64,000 nt of DNA from Phoronis australis. Lineage: Eukaryota; Phoronida; Phoronidae. Location: NCBI GenBank assembly GCA_002633005.1, contig NMRA01000470.1, forward strand, positions 209,274 through 273,273, read 5' to 3'. The position numbers and the translations under genes were made by a program. Positions 51,413-64,000 of the stretch are shown here, piece by piece (within the stretch, counting starts at the first letter, position 1; each line of letters starts with the position of its first letter). The notes below the pieces were generated by a model that was not told the DNA's origin, made no database searches, and saw only the letters and a list, made by a program, of their open reading frames with translations.

Positions 51413-54400
51413 TGTTCAACCATAGCACAGTGCAAAACCTGTAAATTGCACTTACAGTGCATGATTCGGTCATGTTCCGACATTTCCGTTATGATTTTGT
51501 GATCGAGTGACGCACCTTCAGTTGGTGAAAGTAATTTGGGCTGCATCATGTCTCATCTTTGGTTCACTGTCATTATGGAAATTGCATTTCGCACTTCGCG
51601 TTAAATTGATATCAATTCTCTTATTTTCAAAAATAATGAGGTTTTGCATTTATTAGACGGCATGTTGTCTATTAACTCATAACTCCACATTTATCCAATC
51701 TCTGAATATCTATTTGTCAGTCACTGGGAACATTTAATTTCCACCTGTCTTACTTATAAATATTTCAAGGTCTTTGGCCAAATAAATTTTGCGCTGGTTC
51801 GCGAAGTACATTTGATAGATATCAGATTGTTTATTTTGTCAAAATGGGATGTTCTTGGCTGCAGCCACGTGATTTTCCGTTTGCTCACTAGCCAATAAGA
51901 GAACGGAAGAGAGACATTACTGAGTTCACGAAATGCTTTCTAATGGAAATTCAACGAGTAATTTTATTGTGCATAAATGTATACTTCGTTCTACATTATG
52001 CCCGACAGGTGCTACCAAAGCCAGATCTGTAGAAGGCAACTACAAAGACGCCTGTAAGTGGAGAATATTCACTTTCGTCATTGGCATTAATGGTCACTGA
52101 TCCTGTCGTGGGGGCCCTCTCTCCCCCTCTCTCCTTGATTGGACTCCTAAGTATTGACGGATGTCAAAAAATAAAAAGACAGGAAAAGAGTGTTATCTGA
52201 TCACCAAAGGATATTTAATTTTAAAAGCTGGAAGAGGTGACGCATCGATTACGAGAGAAGTATATTACGAAACAATGATAGAATAGACAGCGATGGATAT
52301 AAACTTAAAAACAGCAAACAAGCGGCACTTGTTTCCATCGTTACAGGTTCCTGTCCGAGAGGTTTCCTTCTTTAAATTGTGAAAGGATGTGATTTCAAAA
52401 AGAGCGAAATTGAGAAAATTGGTAATATTATGAGGGATTTTTCAAAATAAATAATATAACATTTCAAAAATAGGCGAAGAGCATGAGTGGATTCCCCGAA
52501 GAAACGGAGTAACTGCCTTATGGGAATTTCAATTAAAGTTTTAATTTGTACGATTCTATGGCTCCCATTTTTAAGACAATGACAATTCAATTTTTACAAT
52601 TATCGAACGCTCAATTTTTTCGGCAATTTCTCTATCTCTATCTATAGGCTAGTTTGAAAAAAGCTGAGACACATTTTGTTTCTGAAACTGGCCCTAATAG
52701 CAAGTTTATAATACAAGTTAGTTTATTTTTACACAGTGGTCAATAGTTGTAAAACTGGTAACAATAACCTATCAGCAAACACTTGAAAATCACGTGACTA
52801 TTAGTGTTCTAAATGGTAGCCTCTGGGGCAGGGTTTTAATGCATAAGGCTAGGTAAACATGTACAACGAACATAAAGCGCAGACCCAGGCACAGCAGGCT
52901 ATTATATCCTACACCCCTCCCACCCGCGGTGTCGCGGGCCACCACAATTTTTGAAAAACGAACGATCGACAGCCGGGGTGTGGAAGGAATTGCCCCCTAA
53001 ATAAGCCTATGTCCTGTTTGAAAACAATGTAAAGTAAATAAAAAATACAAAAATTAAAGATAAATTATATAAATGAAATACCAATCGTATTTTAACTAAG
53101 AATCGTTAGTCTACACGCCATATGTCAAATCACGTGTCAACAATTAAGTCAGAACTATCACTGTCCCAACAGCGGCTCGACACCGCTGGGGAATTTTTGT
53201 CAGTAGTGTGCAGGGGCGATTTTTTATTGGATGTCCCTCTCTCTTCTCAAATGCATGGACACTTGAACCTAGAAATGTAAAAAGATGAAACATAAACTAA
53301 AAACTTTATTCAATTGAGCAACAAATCAGTCACACAAGTTCAAAAAGTCTATTCATAGTGATTGGATGCCCCCGTATGTGGATGCCGTTCTGTTGCCCTT
53401 AGCAACACCAAGCTAATGCACAAGGGCTTCCCTCCATTTTTTTTCTTTTGTGTGTCTTCGATTGCACTGAAACATATTTCTCTACAAATTTTCAAACTAC
53501 TTGGCACAGTTGATCGCAAACGTTTGGCAAGACTTGGAAGTGGGAACTTGTTTCCGACTAAACAAAAATTAGCAAATTCCGAGTCGTATTTGCAAACAAT
53601 TTAGTAGTTTCTTAGTGTAGACTTTAACTCTAAGGTAGAATTGATGGTAAAGTGCACGTTTTCAAGTGTGTGCAGACAGGGACTCAAAACAAAAGTGCCC
53701 TACCGAAAGCTTAAACCCGACTTTGTGCTCAGCTTTTCCCCGTACCAATTTAGTTCTACATTCTGTTCTTCAGTTGAATATTTGCAAAATATCTATTTTG
53801 TGAAAGCGACATTACTGGGGAAATTTAATATTATTGTGACCACCACGGTCCCAGTGGGCACCTGCAAATCAGACATTAAAGAAACGTTTTTGTTTCACTA
53901 TGACAAGCTTTTGTAGTTGTCCTTGTGAATCATACAAAAGCCGCCTGTGCTCTAGTCCTTTACACGTGTCTTTGATTACACCTCAAGAGTGTTCAACCCC
54001 GTTATTGCAGTACATTGTAATCAGACTGTTTTCCTGGCCCTGGTGTCTGCAGGCGTTTGGGTCAGTCGCCTATGCGACACGTTATAAATCATTAGAGTTT
54101 TAGAATTTGCCGCCAGGGCACCATGATTCGTTGGTGTTGCCAGTACGTAACGCCACGTTGTGTTGTAGCAGCATGCACTGCGTTCGCTCTCAATTCTTGA
54201 TCTGAAGTCTATCACCAGAGTTGCACAGGGCTTTTTAACATTGCCCCTCTTTGGAAGACCCGCTTGCTAACCAGCGCCGCCTACGGAGTTCCTTGGCACG
54301 TGAAATGTATAGGCGCGTATTTAAGCCCATGCGTCTGTAATCGGCATCATGTTTTCCTCAAAGAAACATTTTAATTCGTGCAGCTCACTGGTGCATGCGC

Positions 54401-56630
54401 CTTCAATCATCTTCATTAATAGATGCAGCCGACTATCCCTTGCATGCGTTTAAGTATACTAGAACCTGAACACATGTGTTTTTGTCCATTCGTTTGATAG
54501 CGTTTACTCAAATGCACGTCATAATCTACCATGTTTTGGGGATAAGCCAAGTCAATTCACTCGCATAAAATTTGATAGTTTTTCATCTCACTTTAATTGA
54601 AGTGTTCTACAAACAGGCGCTCGCGCCTAATTCCAGATACAGGCGCAGCATCATGGGTCTATAAATACGCACATCTACCGTAAAGCATTAGTTTTGCAAC
54701 TTAGTGCTTGTAAAGCGCCCAGGGTCGCTTTTTGATCAAACCTAAAAGTATAGTTATGAGTATGTATAAGCTTTTATTGTGGACAATAAGTTACTAAGAC
54801 GCCGATGGCTCAGTTCGCAGGCCTTCTAGTTTGATGTAGTAGTAATGATTAAAAATAGGGATGTGAAACGACTGAGCACCACCATTGTAATGATAAATTT
54901 TTAGGCAATAGTCATTTTTAGCCTCCCGGATTTTGAAAACCACTTTGTTGCCCGTTATTCAGTGGAGGAAGCAGGTTCCCAATACGCGGGATTTTGTATG
55001 TGACTTTATAATGTCCGAATGATCATTACAACGAAAACTCTTCGTTTTCTGTTTGAATGCAACTTTTCCAAAACTTCTTTCGCCTGTTGTAATAATGAAC
55101 AGCCTTTCGCGCCAATTTTAATTATTGTGCACAGTGCCAGTCCATTATGTAAACGTGGTCAAGTGTTTAACACAAGTCTTTCAATACAAACACTATGTGT
55201 GAATTATAAGACCAAGTCACGACCATGATATTTGTAGCGCAATTGTTAATCCATTCAAATATATTAATGTACACATATAAATAGTGTGCTGAAATTTCAA
55301 ACGGCGTATTCAGTTAGAGTAACAAGGCTGTTGATTTGGTTGACCAAAAACACTGGTGTTTGTTTAGACTTTAAACTAAAGGAAAGACTCTTTATCGGTA
55401 AGGTATTAATAAAAACATATTGCACGTTTCTGGCTGGTCTGATTTCGCAGGAATCAGTGTTTGGTTGTGCGCTGGCTATCGTTATCCTAAGTGCAACCGA
55501 TTAGTGTCCGTCTGTTGACAAAATGCTAGAAATAACGAATTGTTTTGAAAAATGCCTACCAGACCTACGAAATATAGGTATTTTGAATATGCAAGCTAAC
55601 ACACGATTCCAGAGTTTCATTTAAGAAAGGTCTTACGCCTCTTCGTGGACACAGTTGCAAAGGCGATGCTGTTTCATACGAATGTAATTTAAGCGTAGCC
55701 CATGTTCACACGAAGAGACCATGTTCATGCTAAGCGACCTTGTTCACAAATCACTAAAATAAATTAAAAATGGATTGTAAGTAAAAAATCTCACGACGTC
55801 GATCTCAGCTAAAGCCTTTGATAAAACGGGCACCAAATTTAGGATCTGGCGTTCTTTAGGACCGGGTATCGCCACTAAATGTCGTAGCACTTGTCTCATA
55901 TGCGGTGATCTAGCACCTTAGCTCACCATTCAGGTCGTTAAACTGTACTCAGTGCTTATCAGAGCAAAAACATTATAGGTTTACTTAAATAACAAGGAAA
56001 AGAAATTAATAGGCGCTTTTGCTTTCCAAATGTATTCTCGTTACAAGTGACAAAATACTTAGTTGCGCTGAGGGGGAAGAAACTTTAGTTGAGCTGTTGA
56101 AATTCAATAAAGGATATTAGAAGTAAGTTGAAACCAATATGGGTATATTGCCTCAGTTCCGTTATTTGAACTGGCACCTCTCCTCTGTCTCATGCTGGAT
56201 ATTTTACATAGGCGTTCTTCTTTCGGATTCATACAAAATAGATGTTGGTTTTAGATTTATTGTTATCGCAGTCAAATGAGTCCATCAATCATTCTTTAAA
56301 TTAACCAAAGGACATAGTTTGATTAGGTTTGGACCATCACCTGATAGCCATCAATGAATGCCTCAGTTTTATCGTGATCGTTCGTCTCAAATAAATCCTC
56401 AACGACTTATTGTACGGAGCACAACCAGCCGATAAGATTACAAGCTTCGCAGCAGGAAATTCGTCATCGTCTTGCGTGATAAGTCAATTCAAAATGGCTG
56501 TTAAGTCAATTTGAACTGTTAAGTTTTGCCAAGTTGAGATAGGGTTTATTTTCTGTGTTTGCCATTTGCATTTTTAAATGTTTTAAATTCACTATAACCA
56601 TTAAGAGGTTTTGAATATGGTTAGCAACAC
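51413..56630. other. long non-coding tract
   Basis: I see no gene that I can support over 5.2 kb. Small items: ccatgttca.acgaagaga-type 19-bp units repeated two to three times near 55700-55755, and a TATA-like ctataaatacgc near 54660 with no recognisable downstream gene. Confidence 0.4.
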
Positions 56631-56639
56631 AAAATCCAA

Positions 56640-57690
56640 CAGTGCGTGATTTAGAATACTTACCGTTATGACATTGGTCTCAAATTTCCAGATAGGTAGG
56701 GTTTGTGAGCTTGGAAAGAACTGACAGTTCGCTATTGTTTGAGACCACTAAACCGGTTCTACTGGGAAGGTAGCTTGTCACGGCGTGAATCAGCCAGTTC
56801 TTTGCAAACACAAAAATCGCGTCTCATGTGATTAAGGAACAAATTGAGACTAATTTTATAGCAGTATCTAAATTAAAAGGTCGCTTCTTGGACGGAGCGC
56901 GGGTTCATAGTCACTTCATTACTGTTATGTAGACTTCATCGTTAAGATTGTGTAGGTCCTTACTGACACGTCTACTGTATTTTCCCAAATATCTGGCCTA
57001 CAAACTATAGCATTAAAATATGTATTTTCTGAAAGTCACGTGACCTTTCTTTTAGATGTTTTTTCAAAAGAAGAAAGGTACATTCGTAGCAAAACAACAG
57101 GATCATTCAATAACATGATCAATTTTCATAAGATGTTCAAGATAAAGTCTCAAAAACGCTGTTTCAATTTCCTAAATTGTCGTTCCGTTTTCGTTTTATG
57201 CAACTTAACAACTTTTTCAAAAAGAATCACATAAGTCCTACTTTTGATAGCTTCATGTGCAAAAGTGGAACTTTTTAACAGTATTTTGGAGAAAAGTGTA
57301 TAAAGCAAGTTTCATGTAAATCCGATCAGTCATTTCTGAGATAGGCCTACGATGTTTCCAAGTTGGCCGAAATTGGACATTTTTTAGGCTCTTAAGTCTG
57401 TGTATTTAACCATTAATACCCAGAAAACTATGAATTTTAAGTCAGTGAAAGTCTGCATTTATGTTTGTTGACTTTTAAAAAAATTGCCATGAAGTGGGTC
57501 ACGTGTCTATGTCTTTTTTTGTAAATTGAGCGAAAAGGAACGGTATCCATAACATTACCGGAAAACTGTTGGAGATGAAATTACTTAGTTTTCGTTTTCT
57601 ACAACTTCGCATGAAACATAGTAAGAGAAAGTTGGATACGAATCTGATCTGGCATTTCTGAGATATGATGTTCCGAAGTTAGCCGTATTT
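56640..57690. repeat. cluster of old interspersed repeats
   Basis: 56640-56930 matches 41960-42200. 57150-57480 and 57560-57690 both match 13220-13520, including aagtttcatgtaaatccgat and catttctgagatatgatg-type words. All are diverged, without recognisable termini. Confidence 0.45.
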
Positions 57691-58199
57691 GTACTTTACA
57701 ATAGAACGACTGGTTTGACCCGTTGCCGGTACCTTTTTGCTGCAAACAATTGCCGTTTTGTCTTTGCTGAAAAGAAATGAATTGACGTGTTCTTCGTTCT
57801 GGAGTTGTTGAAGAAAGCCCTTTGGTGTGCTGGCATGAAAACTTGCAAATATCGGTACATTACAACAATGTTCTGCGTCCTGTCACTTGCTCTTGTGCTC
57901 TTGTGGGGTGATGCCAAATATACAACGGTTAGCCTTTGCCTCATCTTTCTGCCAGCGACAATTTTTGAAAGAGAGGAGTGACAAAGGGCACTACTATAGA
58001 GAGAGTCACAATCTTTAGATATAAAGTTAAAATCGGTAAGCAAATAGAAGTAAGTTTAAAGTTACATGTGTCAAAGTGGTGTTTAGTTTCTTGGTGTTTG
58101 TTTACCAAGGCTCAGTAGAAACTCATTGTGTAGGTTTATGTGAATATAATTTGGATTTATAAAGTCACTGTTTTCTGCGCCAAACATAGCGAAGATGGT

Positions 58200-58620
58200 C
58201 TACATCTGGGCCCGGTCTCTAATCTTTGTACTCGAAACGAACTCGAAACTATTTTTGGCAATTTCTCTGCTCCTTTTGTGCGAACTTAAGATAATTGGTT
58301 ATCAGACTGTGCTCGAATACATAATAGTTTATGCATAGGAGTTTCTATTTCAAGTTTGCCCTGGAAGACCCTTATATTCGTGCTACAAACTCGAGTAAAA
58401 ACTCGAAATATCGAGTTCAAATTCGAACTTATTGCTTTAATATTGGGTTTACAAACTGTGAACTAAGGGCAATAAATTATCCACGTAAGTTATTGTGTAC
58501 TCGAGCATAGAATAATAGACACTTATCTTGAGTTCGCCCAAAAGTAGAGTACAAAATGCCAAACCTAATTTCGAGTTCCATTTCGAGTAAAAAGATTGGA
58601 GACCGGGCCCAGATCAAGCT
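58200..58620. mobile_element. palindromic MITE with GGGCCCGGTCTC ends
   Basis: The left arm starts at about 58206 (atctgggcccggtctctaat) and the right arm ends at about 58615 with its complement. Similarity continues inward almost to the centre near 58400 (tactcgaa, gcgaactt/aagtt, tgctcgaata). The whole 415 bp can fold on itself. No protein, and no clear target duplication. Confidence 0.8.
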
Positions 58621-58624
58621 CATC

Positions 58625-59590
58625 TCTTCACGTTCTAATTGACAGGTATCGATTGGATCAAGGTGTTTAGGTGACCCGGTCTGACTTGACAACCATTGAT
58701 TCGTTGGTTATTGATTATTGATACACACAGATCTAATGTCGTTTTAGCTGCCTAAGGGTTTGTCAGGATTAATTATGCAAGCTAAGCAAATATGATTTTT
58801 ACGCCAAGATAACATTTTATTTCAGGCGAGCGTTGCTTGTACTTGCTGTTTACTAGACTAAGACAAACAACTGACAACTTTAAGAAAGTTTTACACAATG
58901 ACGTTTATTGGGGGTAGAATGCTATTTGCATCATAGTATAGTAATAACATTTACCAAAGATATTAGCTTGTTAGTTTTGTAGTGTAATCAACATCGCGCA
59001 GTGTATTACACACGACGTGTATCCAGAAGCAAATTACTATTTGAACTAATTAATTCGTTGTCCACGATGTTGTTGAATTTGAGAAAGAATAGTGCTGCGG
59101 AGATCAGCCGGAACATTACTGCTTAATATTGACGGCTTTGCACCGACGGGCGTGCAGGTGTACTCTAAATGTACTCGTGTATGTAACACTAAAGTGAACA
59201 TGTACGTGTAGTTACATCTAATCGCAACGTCACCGATTAAGCAGGAAATTTAAATTTAAACTTAAGAAAGAATGTTATATATGCCTTTATTATTGGAAAT
59301 CTTTAATTCTACTGAACATTTACCGGTATACCAATTTTGTTCTTCACACTTTTCGGTAACGTTAATTCGTTATATTGTATCAACCCTACGTAACCGAAAT
59401 CTAGGTTTTATGAATAAAAATGCGTTTATCTGAAAGTGCTCATGGGCGTCTACAAGCTTTTTCGCTCACATGTACTGCAGTTTTTGCAGTCAGCACAGAC
59501 AGGTAGAGAGTAAAGATGTTTGCATCAAATAAAAACGAGGTGCCCTTATCCATAACCCACTTAGTTCTTGGTGCTCGGAAAGCACCATTA
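58625..59590. other. non-coding tract
   Basis: Nothing recognised. Confidence 0.4.
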
Positions 59591-59593
59591 AGT

Positions 59594-59645
59594 GTAGACA
59601 GTGACCACTGCCTCTACCGCCAATAGGACGGTGGTCACTGTCTAC
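59594..59645. repeat. short hairpin, 15-bp arms
   Basis: gtagacagtgaccac and gtggtcactgtctac are exact complements around a 20-odd base loop. ggacggtggtc.ctgtcta in the right arm also occurs at 7831-7850, so the sequence may belong to a small repeat family. Confidence 0.75.
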
Positions 59646-59914
59646 GTTAGTGAAGATGTGTGCGAAATCAGTGTTTGAGCGTACGTTTCAGCTATGCAGT
59701 GTGTTCTTAATTTCATGATGCTCTTTCTCTTCGTCAGCAAATTTGTTTGAGTGATTGATCAACTATTAGAAAATTTGTTTTACAAACGGTTACGCAAGTA
59801 AATTTCCGAATCCATGGAGAAAATCAACATTCACATCCTGCTCACCCCTTGTAAACTTTTGAAAATGAACTTGTCCTGTGGTCCCTGGACGGAAAGTGAA
59901 GTCACGTGATAATA

Positions 59915-60049
59915 TCAGCCAATCACTATAAAATAATTTACTATGCCTTAGGTAGCGTAAATCGGAGTTGTGGAAAGCTCAGGACATTTAAATTTTGGCC
60001 CACGAAGGCTGTTATTGGATTCAGTGCCTCAATGTTTTTGTAATTTTCA
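59915..60049 (+). other. candidate first exon and promoter of an unidentified gene
   Basis: cagccaatcactataaaata gives a CCAAT box and a TATA-like box near 59920-59935. A stretch ending ttttcaag|gtgagt at 60049 looks like an exon with a good donor. One frame upstream of the donor is open (LLLDSVPQCFCNFQ) and would join in phase with the exon at 60999. There is no in-frame ATG before the donor, so the exon may be 5'UTR. Confidence 0.35.
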
Positions 60050-60998
60050 AGGTGAGTTTTTTTCTTTCCCAGAACCGTTTGAAGCTTAAAGTTTTTTCTG
60101 TACAAGGCATGGTTCTTGCATTACCTGCCTTGTTTACGACTGTAAGGTTGGCCTGTTACCCTGTTAACATTGTCATTTGCTTAGAGAGATGATAACGGGT
60201 GCACTTGGAAGAAATTGCTTTATGGTAGTTAAACTTCAGGAGGTAATATGCCTATTCAATGTTTAGCCACTTAATCACTTGAACAAAGCATGATAAATTT
60301 TCTTGGGGTTGACCAGTTACCGTCAGAACCATAAGGCATTCAGACTGTGTCTCGGTCAGGCTTTTACCTCACTTAGGCCTGCAAAACCTCTGCAGTCTGG
60401 TCAGTTTTTATGCTATTTATTGGTTGGCAGAGTTGAGCCGAACTTCAGGATAACAAACACTTTTTAAAGTTACACCTCATCCGGTTAGAGTTGACAGAAT
60501 GTCTTCACTTAGTTAACCCTATTAACGTCAGGCTGTTAGTTGATTGAAATTGACACTGATTGATTCATAGATGAAAACCATCTATCCATAATCTGAAGTA
60601 AAAATATACTCCTGTATCACTCAAGCTAAGTGCAGTCAAATCTATTTTTGTAATTTCCTTTGCCAAATAGAGCAATGCAGTATGTGTAACACAAATTTGC
60701 AAGATCCCAGGTAATTGTGAAAACAGTATCAACATCATAGGTCTTTGAAATGCCAGTCTTGTATTTTTATGAGAGCTTCAAATTAGAGTTCAAGAGTGTG
60801 AAAAACACCTTTTTCACATTCATATGTGGCATAAATCTGTTTCATGGTTCTTGAATTAAAAAATGCCCCACCCCTCTTTCACATCTCTGCTGTTCACCAT
60901 GTAGATCTTACTGAAAAAATTGTCTTACTAACTTCTAGGCATGTTACCTCATATCTGTTGTTTGACTGTGTGCTTTGATCAGTACCTTGGTTTTTCAG

Positions 60999-61110
60999 AT
61001 TTGTACCATGACTTGTGTACAAGAGTTGAGCGTTCTGCTAGCTTCGTTATGGAGTTGTGTGGTCTGCTGGCAGACTCCTTCATCCCCTCTCACGTTCTAC
61101 AGTTTTGTGG
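60999..61110 (+). CDS. candidate internal exon of an unidentified gene
   Basis: 112 bases between a strong acceptor (tggtttttcag) and a consensus donor (gtaagt). Two frames are open: one gives YHDLCTRVERSASFVMELCG with continuation LLADSFIPSHVLQFCG; the other starts at ATG 61009 (context ACCATGA) and gives MTCVQELSVLLASLWSCVVC. The first is compatible in phase with the donor at 60049. I do not recognise the protein and found no next exon before the window ends. Confidence 0.4.
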
Positions 61111-64000
61111 GTAAGTTTGGCCATATATCAGTTATGGGAGGAATAAACAATGAGGTTGGTTGTGTACTGGGAATTTCTGCATTCAAATATATTCTCATAG
61201 GTCTACATTTAGAAACTTATCTGAATACAAATTGAGCCTTTTTATGGATACAAATTATAATTTACCATGCTTTGGAGAATTGAACCCTTAAATATTTACA
61301 TAATCAGTGAGTGCCGAGCTTAATCAAGGCTTTGAGAAACGCAACGTCTACGTCAACTGCTTTCTGGCAAATTATCAATACGGTTACATATTTCATTCCT
61401 CACTTTCTGTTTATCAGCTCATCTTGTTCCCGAAGGTGCACCTGGCTGAGTAATTGAATATAAGGTCTGGGACCAACTTTTAAGTGTTGCTGATACCAGT
61501 TCACCATATACAAGATGATCACTCTTCAGATGGTGATCTATAAGTTTCCATTCAAGAGACCATTGACACTCGCTAGCACAGGTGTAGACCTGCTTACATG
61601 CTCATTATGAGCTATCTAGCTCATTATATCTTATTAATGTCAGACGGACATGTAAAACAGGGATTGTTTCCATGGCCGGTATTTGCGCTATGGCACACTA
61701 GGTACACAGCAATACAGCAATGTTTATCACGATGACCACACATATTGTGGTCTTCACCAAATTTTTTGAAGAAATTTCGCAACATGTGACAGTTCGCGGA
61801 GTCCTGATTGTTAGCTTATTATGAAACCAATATTCTGCTAATTCGTTCCCAATGCCTGTGCATTACTGAATACCGTGGAGCAGAAGACGTGGAGCAGAAG
61901 ACGTGGAGCAGAAGACGAGTAAAGTATTGAAACAGAAAGCACTTAGTGCAAATTCATTCCCTGTTTCAGTACATCACCGAATACCATAGTGCAGTAAATC
62001 TAACGTTTCTATTTCTGTTTCATGGAGAACAGGTGCTCCACTATCGTCACCGCTGACATGAATAACCTCTGACATGAACACTGATCTTTAATTTACCATT
62101 TGATGGCTGAAGTATCGTTTGGTGCTGACTGCAAATATCACTTCCCTAGCACACTCAATAGTACGGGTTACTGTTATAATACCTAAGACTTTTACACCTG
62201 TTATTTTTGTAATTACCAACACCATTATGTCGTCTTGCTATAGCACCAAGTTAACTGATGTCCTTTTCTATGAAATAGCAGAATAATACTGTTGATTAAA
62301 TCCTGAAAATCTACCAAGGCCATTGGTTTTGTTTGTAATAGAACTTCTTGCTCATGACTTAATTCAGATTTCTATGTAAAACTGGCCTATGCTCTTTACT
62401 CATTATTGGGAAATCAAGGTTGTAAATGATGCTGTCTGCCCCAAGTCCTTTGTCTGTCCTCAATATCCTATCAAGTTGCTGGTTAATTAAATCTGGGCTG
62501 TCTCATATAAACAGTCTGCTGGTTTCCAGCCTAGTTGCCCCTCTGTTCATTTTGTCTCTGTGGGACATTCCCATTCAAATCTACAGTATATATTTTTGGA
62601 GTTGCAGGGTGGGAAAAAATAGGGTGTCTGTGTCCTGGCCCTGTGTTGTTACTAATTTGGATGGTAAATCTGATTCCTGAATCAAATATGATGAAGCCCC
62701 AGACCTTTGTTACTGTGTCTTCTCATTCCTTTGTGATGGCATCCTTTCTTAGGAAAAAAGTGATGTGATGAGGCTTGTAGTAAAGTGTGCATGTGTTGGA
62801 ATTAATCTGTGTCATTAGGGGTCCTCCACTTTACCTGAAATGTACTGTATGTCGTTAATCAAGATTTTTATGTTTGAAACTGCATCAAGTGAGTACGCCC
62901 TGCAAAACGTTTCCGCTGTCTATGAATGCAGTGTTCTCTGGGCTCTCACTAAAAAAGAAGTTTTTGATGTGCAGCACATTGCACCGCTCTTTGTAGATGG
63001 TTCTTCATTGTGAAACACCTGCGAGGCCACACTGCCCCGTGTTCAACTGTGCAAACAATTTGTCTTTGCTAGAGCCAAGTCCTTGATAAGGGACAAATTT
63101 ATATAGCGTGAAGGTTAATATTTGACCAACAAGGCACCTAGTTGTCTAACTTTGACTTGACATTGTATACTACTTCTTTTCACCCACTGGTACACCTGGG
63201 GCTCATGCACTTGGGGGGTCAACAAAATTAATTACTGTTGAAGATTGCCCCTGCAGTCAAAATCCAGACCAACGTATACTTTAACAAACTGAAGAATAGG
63301 TGAACGCTTACAACATTAAGGCGTCATAATTTTTTTAGATCTAAACAACCATCTGTATATGCAATTGTCTCAACAATAAACCTAGAAAAGTGCAATGTTC
63401 TCCACAACAGAAAATTCAAACTCCAAGAGCATTGCAAGATTTATGAATATGTTAGAAATTTACATTACCTCATTGTTGGGTTTATGTATAAAACCATGGT
63501 GTTAGCTAAATGAAACATCCAACATCGTCCAAATTTAGTGAAGAAATGACTATGCTAAAGTCTCACCTATTCGGAACAAAATATGGCGGACAGGTGAAAT
63601 TTTATTTTCTCATTGTACCACAAGTGATATATATCCGGTAGTACCAAAACGAAACTTTGTCATATTCAAGTTCCGTGCCATAGACAGTATTTTGAAAATG
63701 TGTGGACACCAATGTAAAAAGCCATTGAAAAATGAAAACATTGCTGTTTTGGATTTTCTTGCAACTTTCAACAGAGAACTTGTTGATTGGTCAAACTCAA
63801 TGCATTGCTTTTCAAGCTTGATGCTCCTGATTGTCATTGCCTTCATAGTGTTTTCCACATTGAGTTGCAGTTAAGGCGATGTAATGCCATGCACATTACG
63901 AAATGTGGGACTGGCCCTATACGCAAAACACAAAACTGCACCCTGTCTGTACCAGTAACTTGAACTATCCCTAAGCTGGAGCCTGGAGGTCCTAAAGTTA
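61111..64000. other. non-coding or intronic tract to the window end
   Basis: No further exon was identified. A 14-bp unit (gtggagcagaagac) is repeated three times at 61875-61916. The short frames near 63.6-63.9 kb overlap on both strands and show no recognisable domain. Confidence 0.4.

Noticed and set aside
51086-51549. Poly-Leu, poly-Ile and poly-Asn proteins
   Set aside because: All are translations of the (ATT)n microsatellite at 51131-51412.
57696-58043. Overlapping open frames on both strands at 57.7-58.0 kb
   Set aside because: Neither shows a domain, codon bias or conserved motif that I can recognise.

Overview
This is a 64 kb piece of an animal nuclear genome. It is AT-rich and gene-poor, with long non-coding tracts, a 634-base assembly gap, many microsatellites and nested transposons. 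A TRIM-NHL gene, a nine-finger C2H2 gene, an MFSD4-type transporter, ballast-type (P2X7 C-terminal) coding sequence, THAP-bearing DNA transposons and Mutator-like transposase remnants together suggest a marine invertebrate, perhaps a non-vertebrate deuterostome. I cannot name the species.

Three host genes are well supported. (1) A C2H2 zinc-finger gene lies on the minus strand (1876-3315), with its coding part in one exon just after a splice acceptor. (2) An intronless-coding TRIM protein with RING, two B-boxes, coiled coil and NHL propeller lies on the plus strand. Its likely start is 14736, not the upstream ATG at 14658, because the sequence between looks like an intronic pyrimidine tract. 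(3) A sugar-transporter-like gene of the MFSD4/SLC60 family lies on the minus strand as four exons that join in frame from 36849 down to 24715, giving about 510 residues and 12 membrane segments. A weaker candidate is a pair of phase-compatible exons near 60-61 kb (plus strand), from a gene I do not recognise.

The rest is mostly mobile DNA in layers. At 7.0-7.9 kb a foldback element with about 150-bp inverted ends and a 9-11 bp target duplication sits inside the 3' end of an older non-LTR retrotransposon; single arms of the same family lie at 3.9 and 6.6 kb. A broken Mutator-like transposase lies at 11.8-13.0 kb. From 18.65 to 23.75 kb a Tx1/L1-like LINE relic is split twice: by an element with CAGTGGCGGA ends, and by a 3.15 kb TTAA-flanked transposon. 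That transposon carries a decayed THAP domain on one strand and, on the other, an exon coding for a P2X7-type ballast domain. A second, internally deleted 1.65 kb copy sits at 33.0-34.7 kb inside intron 2 of the transporter gene. The same 8.1 kb intron also holds a decayed Gypsy-type LTR element (27.9-28.7 kb), a tandem array of about 266-bp units, and an inverted copy of that array.

From 37 to 64 kb there are several palindromic elements (39.7, 58.2 and possibly 42.5 kb), a 13-copy 30-bp minisatellite at 43 kb, many simple repeats and diverged interspersed repeats, and little sign of coding. The most unusual item is the ballast-domain exon inside a THAP/TTAA transposon with two independent copies in one window.
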